From Moduliflexus sp964602655 (GTDB lineage Bacteria > Moduliflexota > Moduliflexia > Moduliflexales > Moduliflexaceae): DNA of 64,000 nucleotides. The stretch lies in contig CAZRSF010000028.1 in the NCBI GenBank assembly GCA_964602655.1, positions 5,290-69,289 on the forward strand, given 5' to 3'. The position numbers and the translations under genes were made by a program. Below the pieces are notes generated by a model. It was not told the DNA's origin and searched no databases. It worked only from the letters and a program-made list of their open reading frames with translations. Each line of letters begins with the position of its first letter. Position 1 is the first letter of the stretch. This document shows, one piece after another, positions 42,657-51,011 of this stretch.

Positions 42657-43874
42657 ATGATGAATATACGATATGGTGTAAGCGTCTTCTGCCTGCTTCT
42701 GCTGAGCGCGGGGACATGCGTCTCCGCCGAATTCGATTCCGGCTCGCTGGCGGAGAATATCCAAATTCACGGATTTGCGTCGCAAGGGTATTTGACGAGC
42801 GATCAGAATAATTATTATGCCAAAACGGAAGAAGGAAGTTTCGAATTTAACGAATTCGGCTTGAATATCGGCATAGACCCGTCCGAACGTTTACGTGTCG
42901 CGATACAGGTTCTTTCGCGCGATTTAGGCGAATTTGGCAATAATACCGTCGAAGTAGATTGGGCATACGGTCAGTATCGCTGGCGCGACTGGTTCGGTCT
43001 TCAAGCGGGAATGCTTCAAATTCCCTGGGGCTTATACAACGAAACCCGCGACCTCGATTTCTTGCGCCCCTGGATTTTTCTCCCGCCCGGCCTGTATGAT
43101 GAACAAAGTCGCGATGTGTATGACGCCTTTTTAGGCATCGGCGTTATGGGGGACATGTTTTGGAAGCCAGGAGGGGGACTGAGTTATTCGTTTGGCTACG
43201 GTGAAAAAACGCTCGATGAAACCAGCAGCGCATTTTCGAATGAAGCCCGCAATCACTATAATCAGGCAGAATTGCGTATTCATGAGATTCTCGGAGGAAA
43301 ACTGATCTGGGAGACGCCGCTTGACGGTCTCCGATTTCAAACCACATCAGGGACATATCGCACGACGTTTCAAGGAAGAACGGCGAATCATCCTCTCTGG
43401 ACAGAACAGGGAGCGCCTGTGGGATTGCTGATCTCCGAATTGCGGGAAGGAAAATATGTCATATTTTCTACCGAATATGCCGGAGATTCGTTAGCGCTTG
43501 CAGTGGAATACGGCCTACATGAAGAGAAAAATCGCGGTGACAACGAGTCAGAGGAAGGGTATAAGGAAGGGTATTATGCCAGCGCCGCCTATCGGTTTAC
43601 GGACTGGCTGGAGTGCGGAATGTATTACTCCATCTCGTATTCGGATCGCGACGATAAATCCGGAAAACGCTTTCAGGAAGAAGGGCTGCCGGATTACTTC
43701 GCCTGGCAGAAAGAGTTGGTCTTAACCACCAGATTCGATCTGAACGACGCATGGATATTAAAATTCGAAGGCCATGCGATCAACGGCGTGGCGAATTTGC
43801 GAAAAGATGACAATCCTGACGGTTTTCAGGAAGATTCATTCCTGTTTGCTGTTAAAACGACTTTTAGTTTTTAG
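42657..43874 (+). CDS. outer-membrane beta-barrel protein (porin 2)
   Basis: A 405-residue paralogue of porin 1. The GCAGGAG site precedes ATG 42657. The signal peptide ends at VSAEF. It shares IQIHGFASQGYLTSDQNNYYAK, EEGSFEFNEFGLN, NETRDLDFLRPWIFLPPGLY and the end FAVKTTFSF. The central strands differ, so pore-lining residues may have diverged. The duplication with a binding-protein gene kept between the copies suggests two substrates or two expression modes. Confidence 0.82.
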   Translation: MMNIRYGVSVFCLLLLSAGTCVSAEFDSGSLAENIQIHGFASQGYLTSDQNNYYAKTEEGSFEFNEFGLNIGIDPSERLRVAIQVLSRDLGEFGNNTVEVDWAYGQYRWRDWFGLQAGMLQIPWGLYNETRDLDFLRPWIFLPPGLYDEQSRDVYDAFLGIGVMGDMFWKPGGGLSYSFGYGEKTLDETSSAFSNEARNHYNQAELRIHEILGGKLIWETPLDGLRFQTTSGTYRTTFQGRTANHPLWTEQGAPVGLLISELREGKYVIFSTEYAGDSLALAVEYGLHEEKNRGDNESEEGYKEGYYASAAYRFTDWLECGMYYSISYSDRDDKSGKRFQEEGLPDYFAWQKELVLTTRFDLNDAWILKFEGHAINGVANLRKDDNPDGFQEDSFLFAVKTTFSF

Positions 43875-43901
43875 CACATTGCAAAACGAAATGATTCATG
43901 G

Positions 43902-43945
43902 TTCGACGTCGCTCACCACGACCGGTCACGTTGAGCGACGTCGAA
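43902..43945. repeat. palindrome ttcgacgtcgctca / tgagcgacgtcgaa
   Basis: A perfect 14-bp inverted repeat with a 16-base loop lies between porin 2 and kinase 4. There is no T-run. Confidence 0.6.
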
Positions 43946-44002
43946 GCGTCTTGAGATCACATCTGATAGCGTTTTGCTCTGTTATCCGGCGGAACGACAC
44001 GT

Positions 44003-46300
44003 ATGAAACAACGCTTGAATATTTCTACGAAAATTTGGCTGAGTATCAGCATTCTGATTATCGGGTATCTCATCGTCGTTGTGATGGGATTTAGCCACAG
44101 CAACAAGTCGAATGAACGCCTGCGCGTGATGTCGCGCGAGTTGATTCCGGCGGCCAAACAAAGCGAAGTTGCGCTGGATGCGTTTACCCAGCAACTCAAG
44201 GCGCACGAAGAATTCGCAATGACCGGAGAGACCGAAGCGCTCCAGGAGATGGAACTTCAGGCGATCCGCGTGAGCGATGCGTTCCAAAGGCTTGTGCGAT
44301 TAGAAGGGCTGTCGGAATCCGAACGAACGCGGATTCAGAAAACTGCCGAACAATTGCAAGATTTTTCAGACGACGCCAGAACGCTCTACCTCGAAGTCGC
44401 CGCCTCGTTCGAGCAAAACAATCTCTCTGAAGCGCAGCAGGAATCGCTTCGTCTTGACGCGCAATTGATTGATGAACAAGCCCGAAAATTCGAAGAAACC
44501 CTGAAAGAATATGTGGCGACGTTCAATGACGCGTTGGAAAACGAACTCTCTGCGATTCGCCACGAAGCGAGGCGTCAGGCGCAGGCGAATATCGCGGTCT
44601 TCCTGATTGTCGTCGTATTCAGCGTCGGCGTCATGGCATTTATTGTCAAACGTTCGATTATTACGCCGCTGTTTCGCATCGTAGCAATTGCGGAGCACGT
44701 CACATCAGGCGAGCAGCAGATCGAATGGCTGCCCGACCGCCACGATGAAATCGGGGTGTTGAATACATCGCTGCGGACGATGACCACAAATTTGCAAGCG
44801 GAAATTCAGGATCGAAAACGCGCCGAAGAATCGGTGCGCGAGGCGGAAAAAAAATATCGCGGGATTTTCGAAAACAGTTTTGACGGTATTTTTCAAGCGG
44901 ACGAAGAGGGGCGGATTATTGACGCGAATCCAGCGTTAGCTTCGATTATGGGGTATCAATCGCCGCGAGACCTTCTGGCCGCCGTCACCAATATTACGGA
45001 ACAGTTCGAATGCGACGATTCCGAGCAAGAGCGGCTCGAAACGATTTTAGCGCAAGAGGGCAAAATCCGACATTTCGAAACGCCGCTTCGCCAGGCTGAC
45101 GGACAGCGTATCTGGGTCTCCTTCTCCGCTCGCAGCGTCAACGATACGCGCGGCAAGCTGCTGTATTATGAAGGATCGCTGCGCGACATTACCGAACGCA
45201 GAGAAGCGGAAGAGTTGCAGCGGGCATATCAGCAAGAAATCGAACGTCAGGTCAAAGAGCGCACGTTGGAACTGTCTCAAACGCTCGACCACTTAAAGGC
45301 GGCGCAGCAGGAATTGGTCGAGTCTGAAAAAATGGCCGCGCTCGGACATTTGGTCGCTGGCGTCGCGCATGAAATCAATACGCCGCTCGGCGCGATCCGC
45401 GCCTCAATCGGCAATATTTCCAATGCGCTCAGCGAAACGATTCACGCGCTGCCGAATTTGTTCGAACACCTCTCGCCCGCCCAGCGCACGCTCTTTTTCT
45501 CGTTAGTACAGCGGGCGTTACAGGAAAAAAAGCCGCATCTCACCTCGCGCGAGGAGCGCACGATTAAACGAACCTTACGCGAGGAATTGGAAACCCACAC
45601 GGTCTATGATCCCGATACGATTGCCGATACGTTAGTAGATATGGGCATTTATGAACAGATTGACTCGTTCCTGCCGCTGTTCGAGCGTATCGGCAAGCAG
45701 AGCGACGACACGTTGGCCGCGTCTATTTTACAGGCGGCTTACAACCTTTCGATCCAACGGCATAACAGCGAAAATATCGTTACAGCGGTCGAACGCGCCT
45801 CAAAGGTCGTCTTTGCCCTGAAAAGCTACGCCCATTACGATCATTCAGGCGAAATGGTGAGCAGCGTGATTACAGAAGGGATTGACGTGGTGCTGACGCT
45901 CTATCACAATAAACTCAAGCACGGTGTCGAGGTGGCGAAACACTATGAGCCAGTTCCGCCGATTCTCTGCTACCCCGATGAACTGAATCAGGTCTGGACC
46001 AATATCATCCATAACGCGATTCAAGCGATGGACGGGCATGGCACGCTGGACATTTCCGTCATGCAGGAGAACGCGAATCTTGTCGTGCGTATCACCGATT
46101 CCGGCTGCGGCATTCCCAAAGAGATTCAACAGCGGATTTTCGAGCCGTTTTTTACCACCAAACCCGCAGGAGAAGGCAGCGGCCTCGGTCTGGATATTTG
46201 CCAGAAGATCATTGAGAAGCATCACGGGCGGATCGCCTTGGAAAGTCAGCCCGGACGCACCACATTTATCGTCTTCCTGCCTGTAAACGTTCCCGCGTAA
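44003..46300 (+). CDS. 4HB/HAMP/PAS histidine kinase with core insertion (kinase 4)
   Basis: A 765-residue sensor. TM1 (about 12-32), a periplasmic four-helix-bundle domain (33-195), TM2 (about 197-217), HAMP (about 218-270), one PAS domain (about 285-400: IFENSFDGIFQADEEGRI), a coiled coil, phospho-His456 (GVAHEINTPLGAI) and HATPase (N-box Asn671, DSGCGIP, GEGSGLGL). The His-Asn spacing is 215 residues; the insertion reads SREERTIKRTLREELE and ADTLVDMGIYEQ. It directly follows the porin/PstS-like genes, so its periplasmic domain may sense their ligand or the loaded binding protein. Confidence 0.9.
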   Translation: MKQRLNISTKIWLSISILIIGYLIVVVMGFSHSNKSNERLRVMSRELIPAAKQSEVALDAFTQQLKAHEEFAMTGETEALQEMELQAIRVSDAFQRLVRLEGLSESERTRIQKTAEQLQDFSDDARTLYLEVAASFEQNNLSEAQQESLRLDAQLIDEQARKFEETLKEYVATFNDALENELSAIRHEARRQAQANIAVFLIVVVFSVGVMAFIVKRSIITPLFRIVAIAEHVTSGEQQIEWLPDRHDEIGVLNTSLRTMTTNLQAEIQDRKRAEESVREAEKKYRGIFENSFDGIFQADEEGRIIDANPALASIMGYQSPRDLLAAVTNITEQFECDDSEQERLETILAQEGKIRHFETPLRQADGQRIWVSFSARSVNDTRGKLLYYEGSLRDITERREAEELQRAYQQEIERQVKERTLELSQTLDHLKAAQQELVESEKMAALGHLVAGVAHEINTPLGAIRASIGNISNALSETIHALPNLFEHLSPAQRTLFFSLVQRALQEKKPHLTSREERTIKRTLREELETHTVYDPDTIADTLVDMGIYEQIDSFLPLFERIGKQSDDTLAASILQAAYNLSIQRHNSENIVTAVERASKVVFALKSYAHYDHSGEMVSSVITEGIDVVLTLYHNKLKHGVEVAKHYEPVPPILCYPDELNQVWTNIIHNAIQAMDGHGTLDISVMQENANLVVRITDSGCGIPKEIQQRIFEPFFTTKPAGEGSGLGLDICQKIIEKHHGRIALESQPGRTTFIVFLPVNVPA

Positions 46301-46309
46301 AATCGTATC

Positions 46310-47422
46310 GTGCGCGACGAACGCAAAATTATCCATATTGACATGGATGCCTTTTATCCGTCGGTGGAAATTCTGGATCATCCCGAATTACGAGGCTTGC
46401 CTGTGATTGTCGGCGGCCCTCCCGCCAGTCGGGGCGTGGTCGCATCTGCCAGCTACGAAGCCCGAAAATTCGGCGTTCGTTCGGCAATGGCGAGCGCATT
46501 GGCGTATAAACTCTGTCCGCAGGGCATTTTCTTACCCACACGCATGAGCCGCTACCGCGAAATTTCTCAGCAGATTCACGCCGTTTTTGCCCGCTATACC
46601 GACCTGATCGAGCCGATTTCGTTGGACGAAGCCTGGTTGGATGTCACGCGCAATTTCCAGGAGATTCCTTCTGCGACCTGGATCGCGAAGCGGATCAAAC
46701 AAGAAATTCGCGATGAAGTATATCTGACATGTTCGGCAGGCGTGTCATTCAACAAATTTTTAGCGAAGATCGCCTCGGATGAGCAAAAGCCTGACGGTCT
46801 GTTCGTGATTCCGCCGGAACGCGCCCCGGAATTTCTCGCCGCGCTTGAGGTGCGGAAGATTCCAGGCGTGGGCAAGGTCACGCAAAAGAAATTGGCAGGC
46901 TTCGGCATTGAATACGGTCATCAATTGTTGGCGCAGACAGAGGCGTTTCTTGTTGAGCATTTCGGGAAGCATGGCGCGTATCTGTATCAAATTATTCGCG
47001 GCAATGATTCCCGCCCGGTCGTGCCGGATCGGGAGCATAAATCCGTCAGTGTCGAAAATACGTTTGCCGCAGACCTGCATTATGGGACGGAATTATTAGA
47101 AGAGTTGCGCGCGTTGACTGACGATTTGCTGCGGCGCATCGAAAAGCATCGCTTTCCGCCAGGGAAAACCTTGACGCTGAAGGTGAAATTTTACGATTTT
47201 CAGCAGATTACCCGCAGCGTCACCTCGTTAGATTCCTACCAGACGCGGCAGACGATTTTCTCGGAGGCCAGCGAAAAACTGCGTCTCGTCTGTGAGGAAG
47301 AATTCCCACACAAACGGATTCGGCTGTTAGGGATTGGATTGTCCAATTTTATCGAATTCGAGCCGGAACGCGATTCTCTTCAACCTGTTCAATTGGAACT
47401 GTTTACCGAGGTTGATTTTTAG
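46310..47422 (+). CDS. dinB: DNA polymerase IV (Y family)
   Basis: A 370-residue translesion polymerase starting with GTG 9 bases after kinase 4. IIHIDMDAFYPSVE holds the first metal Asp and the aromatic steric gate; the second catalytic pair is in SLDEAWLDVT. The thumb helix-hairpin-helix (RKIPGVGKVTQKKLAGFGI) and little-finger domain (HKSVSVENTFAADL) are complete. The C-terminus ends QPVQLELFTEVDF, where QLELF fits a beta-clamp-binding motif. It copies past damaged bases with low fidelity. Regulation is not visible; no LexA-like box was found. Confidence 0.94.
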   Translation: MRDERKIIHIDMDAFYPSVEILDHPELRGLPVIVGGPPASRGVVASASYEARKFGVRSAMASALAYKLCPQGIFLPTRMSRYREISQQIHAVFARYTDLIEPISLDEAWLDVTRNFQEIPSATWIAKRIKQEIRDEVYLTCSAGVSFNKFLAKIASDEQKPDGLFVIPPERAPEFLAALEVRKIPGVGKVTQKKLAGFGIEYGHQLLAQTEAFLVEHFGKHGAYLYQIIRGNDSRPVVPDREHKSVSVENTFAADLHYGTELLEELRALTDDLLRRIEKHRFPPGKTLTLKVKFYDFQQITRSVTSLDSYQTRQTIFSEASEKLRLVCEEEFPHKRIRLLGIGLSNFIEFEPERDSLQPVQLELFTEVDF

Positions 47423-47423
47423 A

Positions 47424-47446
47424 GGGGCGGCGGGGGAGTCCGCCCC
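47424..47446 (+). terminator. hairpin after dinB
   Basis: The hairpin ggggcgg ... ccgcccc lies 2 bases after the stop and is followed by aaaagaa. It sits between convergent dinB and serpin genes. Confidence 0.55.
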
Positions 47447-47461
47447 AAAAGAATTCGCCGA

Positions 47462-48676
47462 TTATTTCGCGGCCTCTGCCGGATTGACGACGCGCCCGAC
47501 AAAGAGAAAACTACCGGTCGTCATATCTACCATGAAAAAGATGAACGGATGATTCGCCGTGAATTCCGCCGGGGGGCGCGGCGCCGACCGGCTCATCGTC
47601 ACGGCGGTCGCGGCGGCGGCCTCTGTGCCCTGCTCGTTCACGGCGATAAACGCTTCATGAATCACTTTTGACAACGATACCGCCTGCGTTGACATGCCGG
47701 AAAAATCGGACAGGGATGTCAAACCTAATTTGGCGAGCGTTTCTATCAAATAGATACGAAACCGCATCGTAAATTTCGGCAGCGAGACCTTCACGCGCTG
47801 CGGGGATGTCTGTTGCAGCCAATTCATGACATTGTCAAGCGTCAGTTGCGCCTCAAGCTGCTGCAAGCCATCGTTGTCTTTCGGCAGCAGCATAACCATC
47901 AAGACTTGTTCGCCCATATACGGCAAGGCGAGCATCTGCCAGTCATCTGTTTCGCGATATTCGAACGTGCCAGTCTGCTGCATGGTCGGCGTGGTGATTT
48001 GCTCATCTTTCGTCACCCAAAACGGCGCATCCTTCGTCAGCTTTTCGTCAAAGGCATGTTGCCAATTCCCCTTGAAATAGATGGCATTCACTAAGACGGC
48101 GGCGGTTTGGGCCTCAATATCGCCCTTTTTGAGCAATTCTTCGATCTTCTTTTGCGTCTGCTCCGCGACCCATTCGTTGATTTGCTTCCGAGAGGCGTTT
48201 GTCTCTTCGATAAAATCCACCTGAAACAGATTCGCGCCATAATGTTTCTGCATCAGAGCATGATAGGCGTCTAACACCGAAAACGACTGATCGAGCCAGA
48301 GCGAATTGGCGACATTCAGCGTGATATTTTTGCCATCATTGAGCGTGTCGAAGTACGCGTCTAACGCGGAAAATGCAGGGTGGAGCGCGTCTTGCGGCAG
48401 GGCAAAATGCAGCGTTTGCGCCATCTGACGTTCCGTGTTGCCGCGCGCGCCGCCATACGCGATTGCCAGCGCGGTAGAAATGCTGTACGGCGAATAAAAA
48501 AGATTGCCTTTCTGCGTTTTGATTTGCGCGTAAAGATCGAACGCGAACGCCGCATTCTCTTGCGCTAACGTCAATACGCGATCATCAACGGCTTGCGCCG
48601 GCTGTCCCGCGCCGATTATGGCTGCGAGCATCATCATAATACTCATACCGAACCTCCTTACTCGTATATTCCTCAT
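47462..48676 (-). CDS. secreted serpin (serine protease inhibitor)
   Basis: A 404-residue serpin. The start at 48676 is supported by AGAGGAGG; longer in-frame starts run into the promoter. A signal peptide (SIMMMLAAIIGAGQPAQA) exports it. Typical blocks are NLFYSPYSISTALAIAYGGARGNT, ANSLWLDQ, VLVNAIYFKGNW, VSLPKF and the closing HPFIFFMVDMTTGSFLFVGRV. The reactive-loop hinge EQGTEAAAATAV has the small residues needed for insertion, so it should be inhibitory. The cleavage region is TMSRSAP, pointing to Arg-Ser as the likely scissile bond and a trypsin-like target. It is a single gene with its own promoter. Confidence 0.92.
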   Translation of the reverse strand: MRNIRVRRFGMSIMMMLAAIIGAGQPAQAVDDRVLTLAQENAAFAFDLYAQIKTQKGNLFYSPYSISTALAIAYGGARGNTERQMAQTLHFALPQDALHPAFSALDAYFDTLNDGKNITLNVANSLWLDQSFSVLDAYHALMQKHYGANLFQVDFIEETNASRKQINEWVAEQTQKKIEELLKKGDIEAQTAAVLVNAIYFKGNWQHAFDEKLTKDAPFWVTKDEQITTPTMQQTGTFEYRETDDWQMLALPYMGEQVLMVMLLPKDNDGLQQLEAQLTLDNVMNWLQQTSPQRVKVSLPKFTMRFRIYLIETLAKLGLTSLSDFSGMSTQAVSLSKVIHEAFIAVNEQGTEAAAATAVTMSRSAPRPPAEFTANHPFIFFMVDMTTGSFLFVGRVVNPAEAAK

Positions 48677-48757
48677 GCGTGGCCTCCTCTGTGTTCTGAC
48701 AATCACCAAATAGAATACGCTGCTGCGTTCTATGAATAAACATTTCCTTGACATACA

Positions 48758-48787
48758 AGTATAGCAGGACGACGTAGCGGATGTCAA
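48758..48787 (-). promoter_or_regulatory. serpin promoter
   Basis: On the minus strand: TTGACA (48787-48782), 18-bp spacer, TATACT (48763-48758), 82 bases before the start codon. Confidence 0.7.
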
Positions 48788-48823
48788 TAGAATTTCTTCT
48801 CAAAATGTATCGAAACAATCTAC

Positions 48824-48925
48824 CTGACGGCTGCCGCTCAACGCGCGGGGCAAGTCTATCAGCGGCTTGGATTCGTCCCTATGCTGACAATGCTTTCGTA
48901 CTCATCAGACATCTCTCCTGAATAA
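48824..48925 (+). pseudogene. possible 3' remnant of a GNAT acetyltransferase
   Basis: A 33-codon open stretch ends at TAA 48923-48925 and reads LTAAAQRAGQVYQRLGFVPM and onward. The pattern A-x-x-x-Y-x-x-LGF is the usual C-terminal helix and strand of GNAT proteins. There is no start codon or acetyl-CoA loop upstream; the serpin promoter adjoins it. Evidence is short, so this is tentative. Confidence 0.4.
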
Positions 48926-49250
48926 TGCCGATGATTGACAGACATCACGGAGAGTCACTCATGCGGTGATGAATTCACGTTTTTTGGGAGTGCCGATGTT
49001 TGTCGCAATACGTTTCTTTGACGCTACTCGGCGAAGCCTCCGCGCTCGACAAAACCGCCTTCGCCAAACGCTTCGGCAAACAGACATGAGATATGTAGAA
49101 CGCTCTTGTTTCCCTCTCCTAATGAAGGATGCCCGAATTAAATTGAACCGCTTTTACCCGACAATTAGAACTTGAAAAAACACTACTTGAAAAAAGCACT
49201 TTACCAATTGGTGGATCACCACCCATTCAGAATGCTGTGACCAAGACGCC
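48926..49250. other. gap without a convincing gene
   Basis: A 38-codon open stretch on the plus strand ending at 49090 (SLTLLGEASALDKTAFAKRF in its second half) has protein-like composition but no start or recognisable family; it may be another gene tail. Nothing else was seen before the Ser/Thr kinase gene. Confidence 0.35.
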
Positions 49251-50519
49251 TCACGCATGCTGTAACGCCGCCGCCAGCGTCTTCGCATCTTGATAGCGCT
49301 CTTCGGGCTGTTTGGCGAGGCATTTCAGGATAATCGCATTCAAGGCCGCCGGCATCTCTGCAGTCAGTTCAATCGGCGGGCGCGGCGGCGTGCGCACATG
49401 CTGAAAACTGGTATCTTTGCCGATAAACGGCAACTGGCCGGTCAGCAATTCGTACAGCATCACGCCGACGGCGTAGATGTCGGTTCTGGCATCCACGCGC
49501 GTTCCGAGGATTTGTTCCGGAGCCATATACGGGATGGTGCCGAGATGCGCGCCGGTGTGCGTGATGGTCGCGCCTGCGATATGCGCAATGCCGAAATCCG
49601 TCAATTTCAGTGCGCCGTCAGCGGACATCAGCAGATTTTCCGGTTTCAAATCGCGATGTACGATTCCGTTCTGATGCACCGTATGCAGCGCGTCGAGAAT
49701 CGGCAAGAGCAATGGCAGCGTCGCCAGCCCGGCGGCGTGTTGCTGCTGCGTCCAGGCTTTCAACGTGCCGCCGGAAAGATATTCCATCACGATAAAATTT
49801 TGAGACGGATTGATTTCGATGATCGAGACAATGTGCGGATGGCGCAGGTTCGCGATAATATCGGCTTCTCGGAAAAACCGCGTCAGATGCTCTTCGCTCT
49901 CGGCTAAATTCGGAGGAAGCACTTTAATGGCGACCTCACGATGATTTGTCGTATCCTCGGCCTTGTACACGATGCCCATGCCGCCGCGCCCGATTTCTTC
50001 GATCAGCGCATAACGCTCTTCCACTGTAATCCCTTGCAGCGTGTGCTGCCCGTCATTTTCGAGATGAAGGCGCGTCTTGGAATCATCGTGATCTGCCTGC
50101 GCGGGGACGGCAAACGGGGAAAACCTCTGTCGGTCGAGGGTTTGTAACTTTTCTTTGGCATCCTTATAATTGTAATTACGCTCCAACAGGTCGGCATACG
50201 TCTCTTTGGCGGCGTGGATAAAGCCTTTTTGCGTAAAACATTCGGCCAGCAGATAGAGTGTTTCTTCGACGGCTTTCCCAACCGTTTCGGCTTCCTGAAG
50301 CTTGCTAATCGCATCGTCCCAGCGTTTCATCTGCATGAGCAAGCGTCCGAATCTGAATTTGATGTCTTTATGAAAGGGAAATTGCTGCTCAAGTCGCTGA
50401 AACAGCGCAAACGCCTGCTCATAATTACCAAGTTCGACATATACGTCTGCGGCTCTGCCGTAATCCTGCGCCCGTTCGAAATTTTTAGCGTCTTGCAGCG
50501 TATGACCTTGTGTCGGCAT
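49251..50519 (-). CDS. TPR-containing Ser/Thr protein kinase
   Basis: A 422-residue cytoplasmic protein. The start at 50519 (MPTQGHTLQ) is chosen for the GGGAGGA just upstream. The N-terminal 140 residues are TPR-like helices (ERAQDYGRAADVYVELGNYEQAFALFQRL and following). The kinase domain (about 165-420) has the P-loop GRGGMGIVYKAE, VAIK lysine, catalytic HRDLKPENLL, DFG and APE. It lacks the transmembrane and PASTA parts of PknB types. TPRs probably recruit substrates or partners. It lies alone on the minus strand between the serpin and the sigma-factor operon. Confidence 0.92.
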   Translation of the reverse strand: MPTQGHTLQDAKNFERAQDYGRAADVYVELGNYEQAFALFQRLEQQFPFHKDIKFRFGRLLMQMKRWDDAISKLQEAETVGKAVEETLYLLAECFTQKGFIHAAKETYADLLERNYNYKDAKEKLQTLDRQRFSPFAVPAQADHDDSKTRLHLENDGQHTLQGITVEERYALIEEIGRGGMGIVYKAEDTTNHREVAIKVLPPNLAESEEHLTRFFREADIIANLRHPHIVSIIEINPSQNFIVMEYLSGGTLKAWTQQQHAAGLATLPLLLPILDALHTVHQNGIVHRDLKPENLLMSADGALKLTDFGIAHIAGATITHTGAHLGTIPYMAPEQILGTRVDARTDIYAVGVMLYELLTGQLPFIGKDTSFQHVRTPPRPPIELTAEMPAALNAIILKCLAKQPEERYQDAKTLAAALQHA

Positions 50520-50582
50520 CTTCCATCCTCCCAGGAATGTTCTACAAACACGCAACTCCCTGTTTGATTACGTTCAGAAACT

Positions 50583-50707
50583 GTAACTGTTTACGTACCG
50601 ACGAACAGCCTTGTTCGTCGAACACGCCGCATGGAGACGCCTTCAGCAGTTGTTTGCTCGCGCCGATTTCGGCGAACAAGGCTGTCCGTCGGTACGTAAA
50701 TAATTAC
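50583..50707. repeat. MITE-like palindrome family C, copy 4
   Basis: A 125-bp element whose 28-bp ends (gtaactgtttacgtaccgac... and ...gtcggtacgtaaataattac) match as reverse complements at 25 of 28 positions. Confidence 0.8.
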
Positions 50708-50774
50708 CAAACACTTTTGTGCCATTGCAGGAGCGATCTCATTGATTGACCTTCCCATGCGGAGCGGAGTCCTG

Positions 50775-50933
50775 TCAATCATTTTTGTAAAGGAGGCAGA
50801 TATTCTTGCCTTCGAATAGATCGTAGATTGTATATTTTTTGCCGTCGGCATATTTTTTGTAACCATCCCCAATTTTCCGCCGACGTTCTCTTATGACAGC
50901 ACAAACACCACTGAGAACTTTGCGCAAAGACAT
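50775..50933 (-). CDS. possible small basic protein, unknown
   Basis: A 52-codon frame starting MSLRKVLSGV and ending with IGDGYKKYADGKKYTIYDLF and a short tail. The C-terminal half looks like a small beta-type fold rather than a chance frame, but I recognise no family, there is no ribosome-binding site, and it lies upstream of and antisense to the LTxxQ gene's leader. It could also be the tail of a lost gene. Confidence 0.3.
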   Translation of the reverse strand: MSLRKVLSGVCAVIRERRRKIGDGYKKYADGKKYTIYDLFEGKNICLLYKND

Positions 50934-51011
50934 CTGGAGAACAACTGTCACGGACAGCGTACTCATGAACATTTGCTTGTTATACACGATGACTATCAGG
51001 AGAATAGACCT

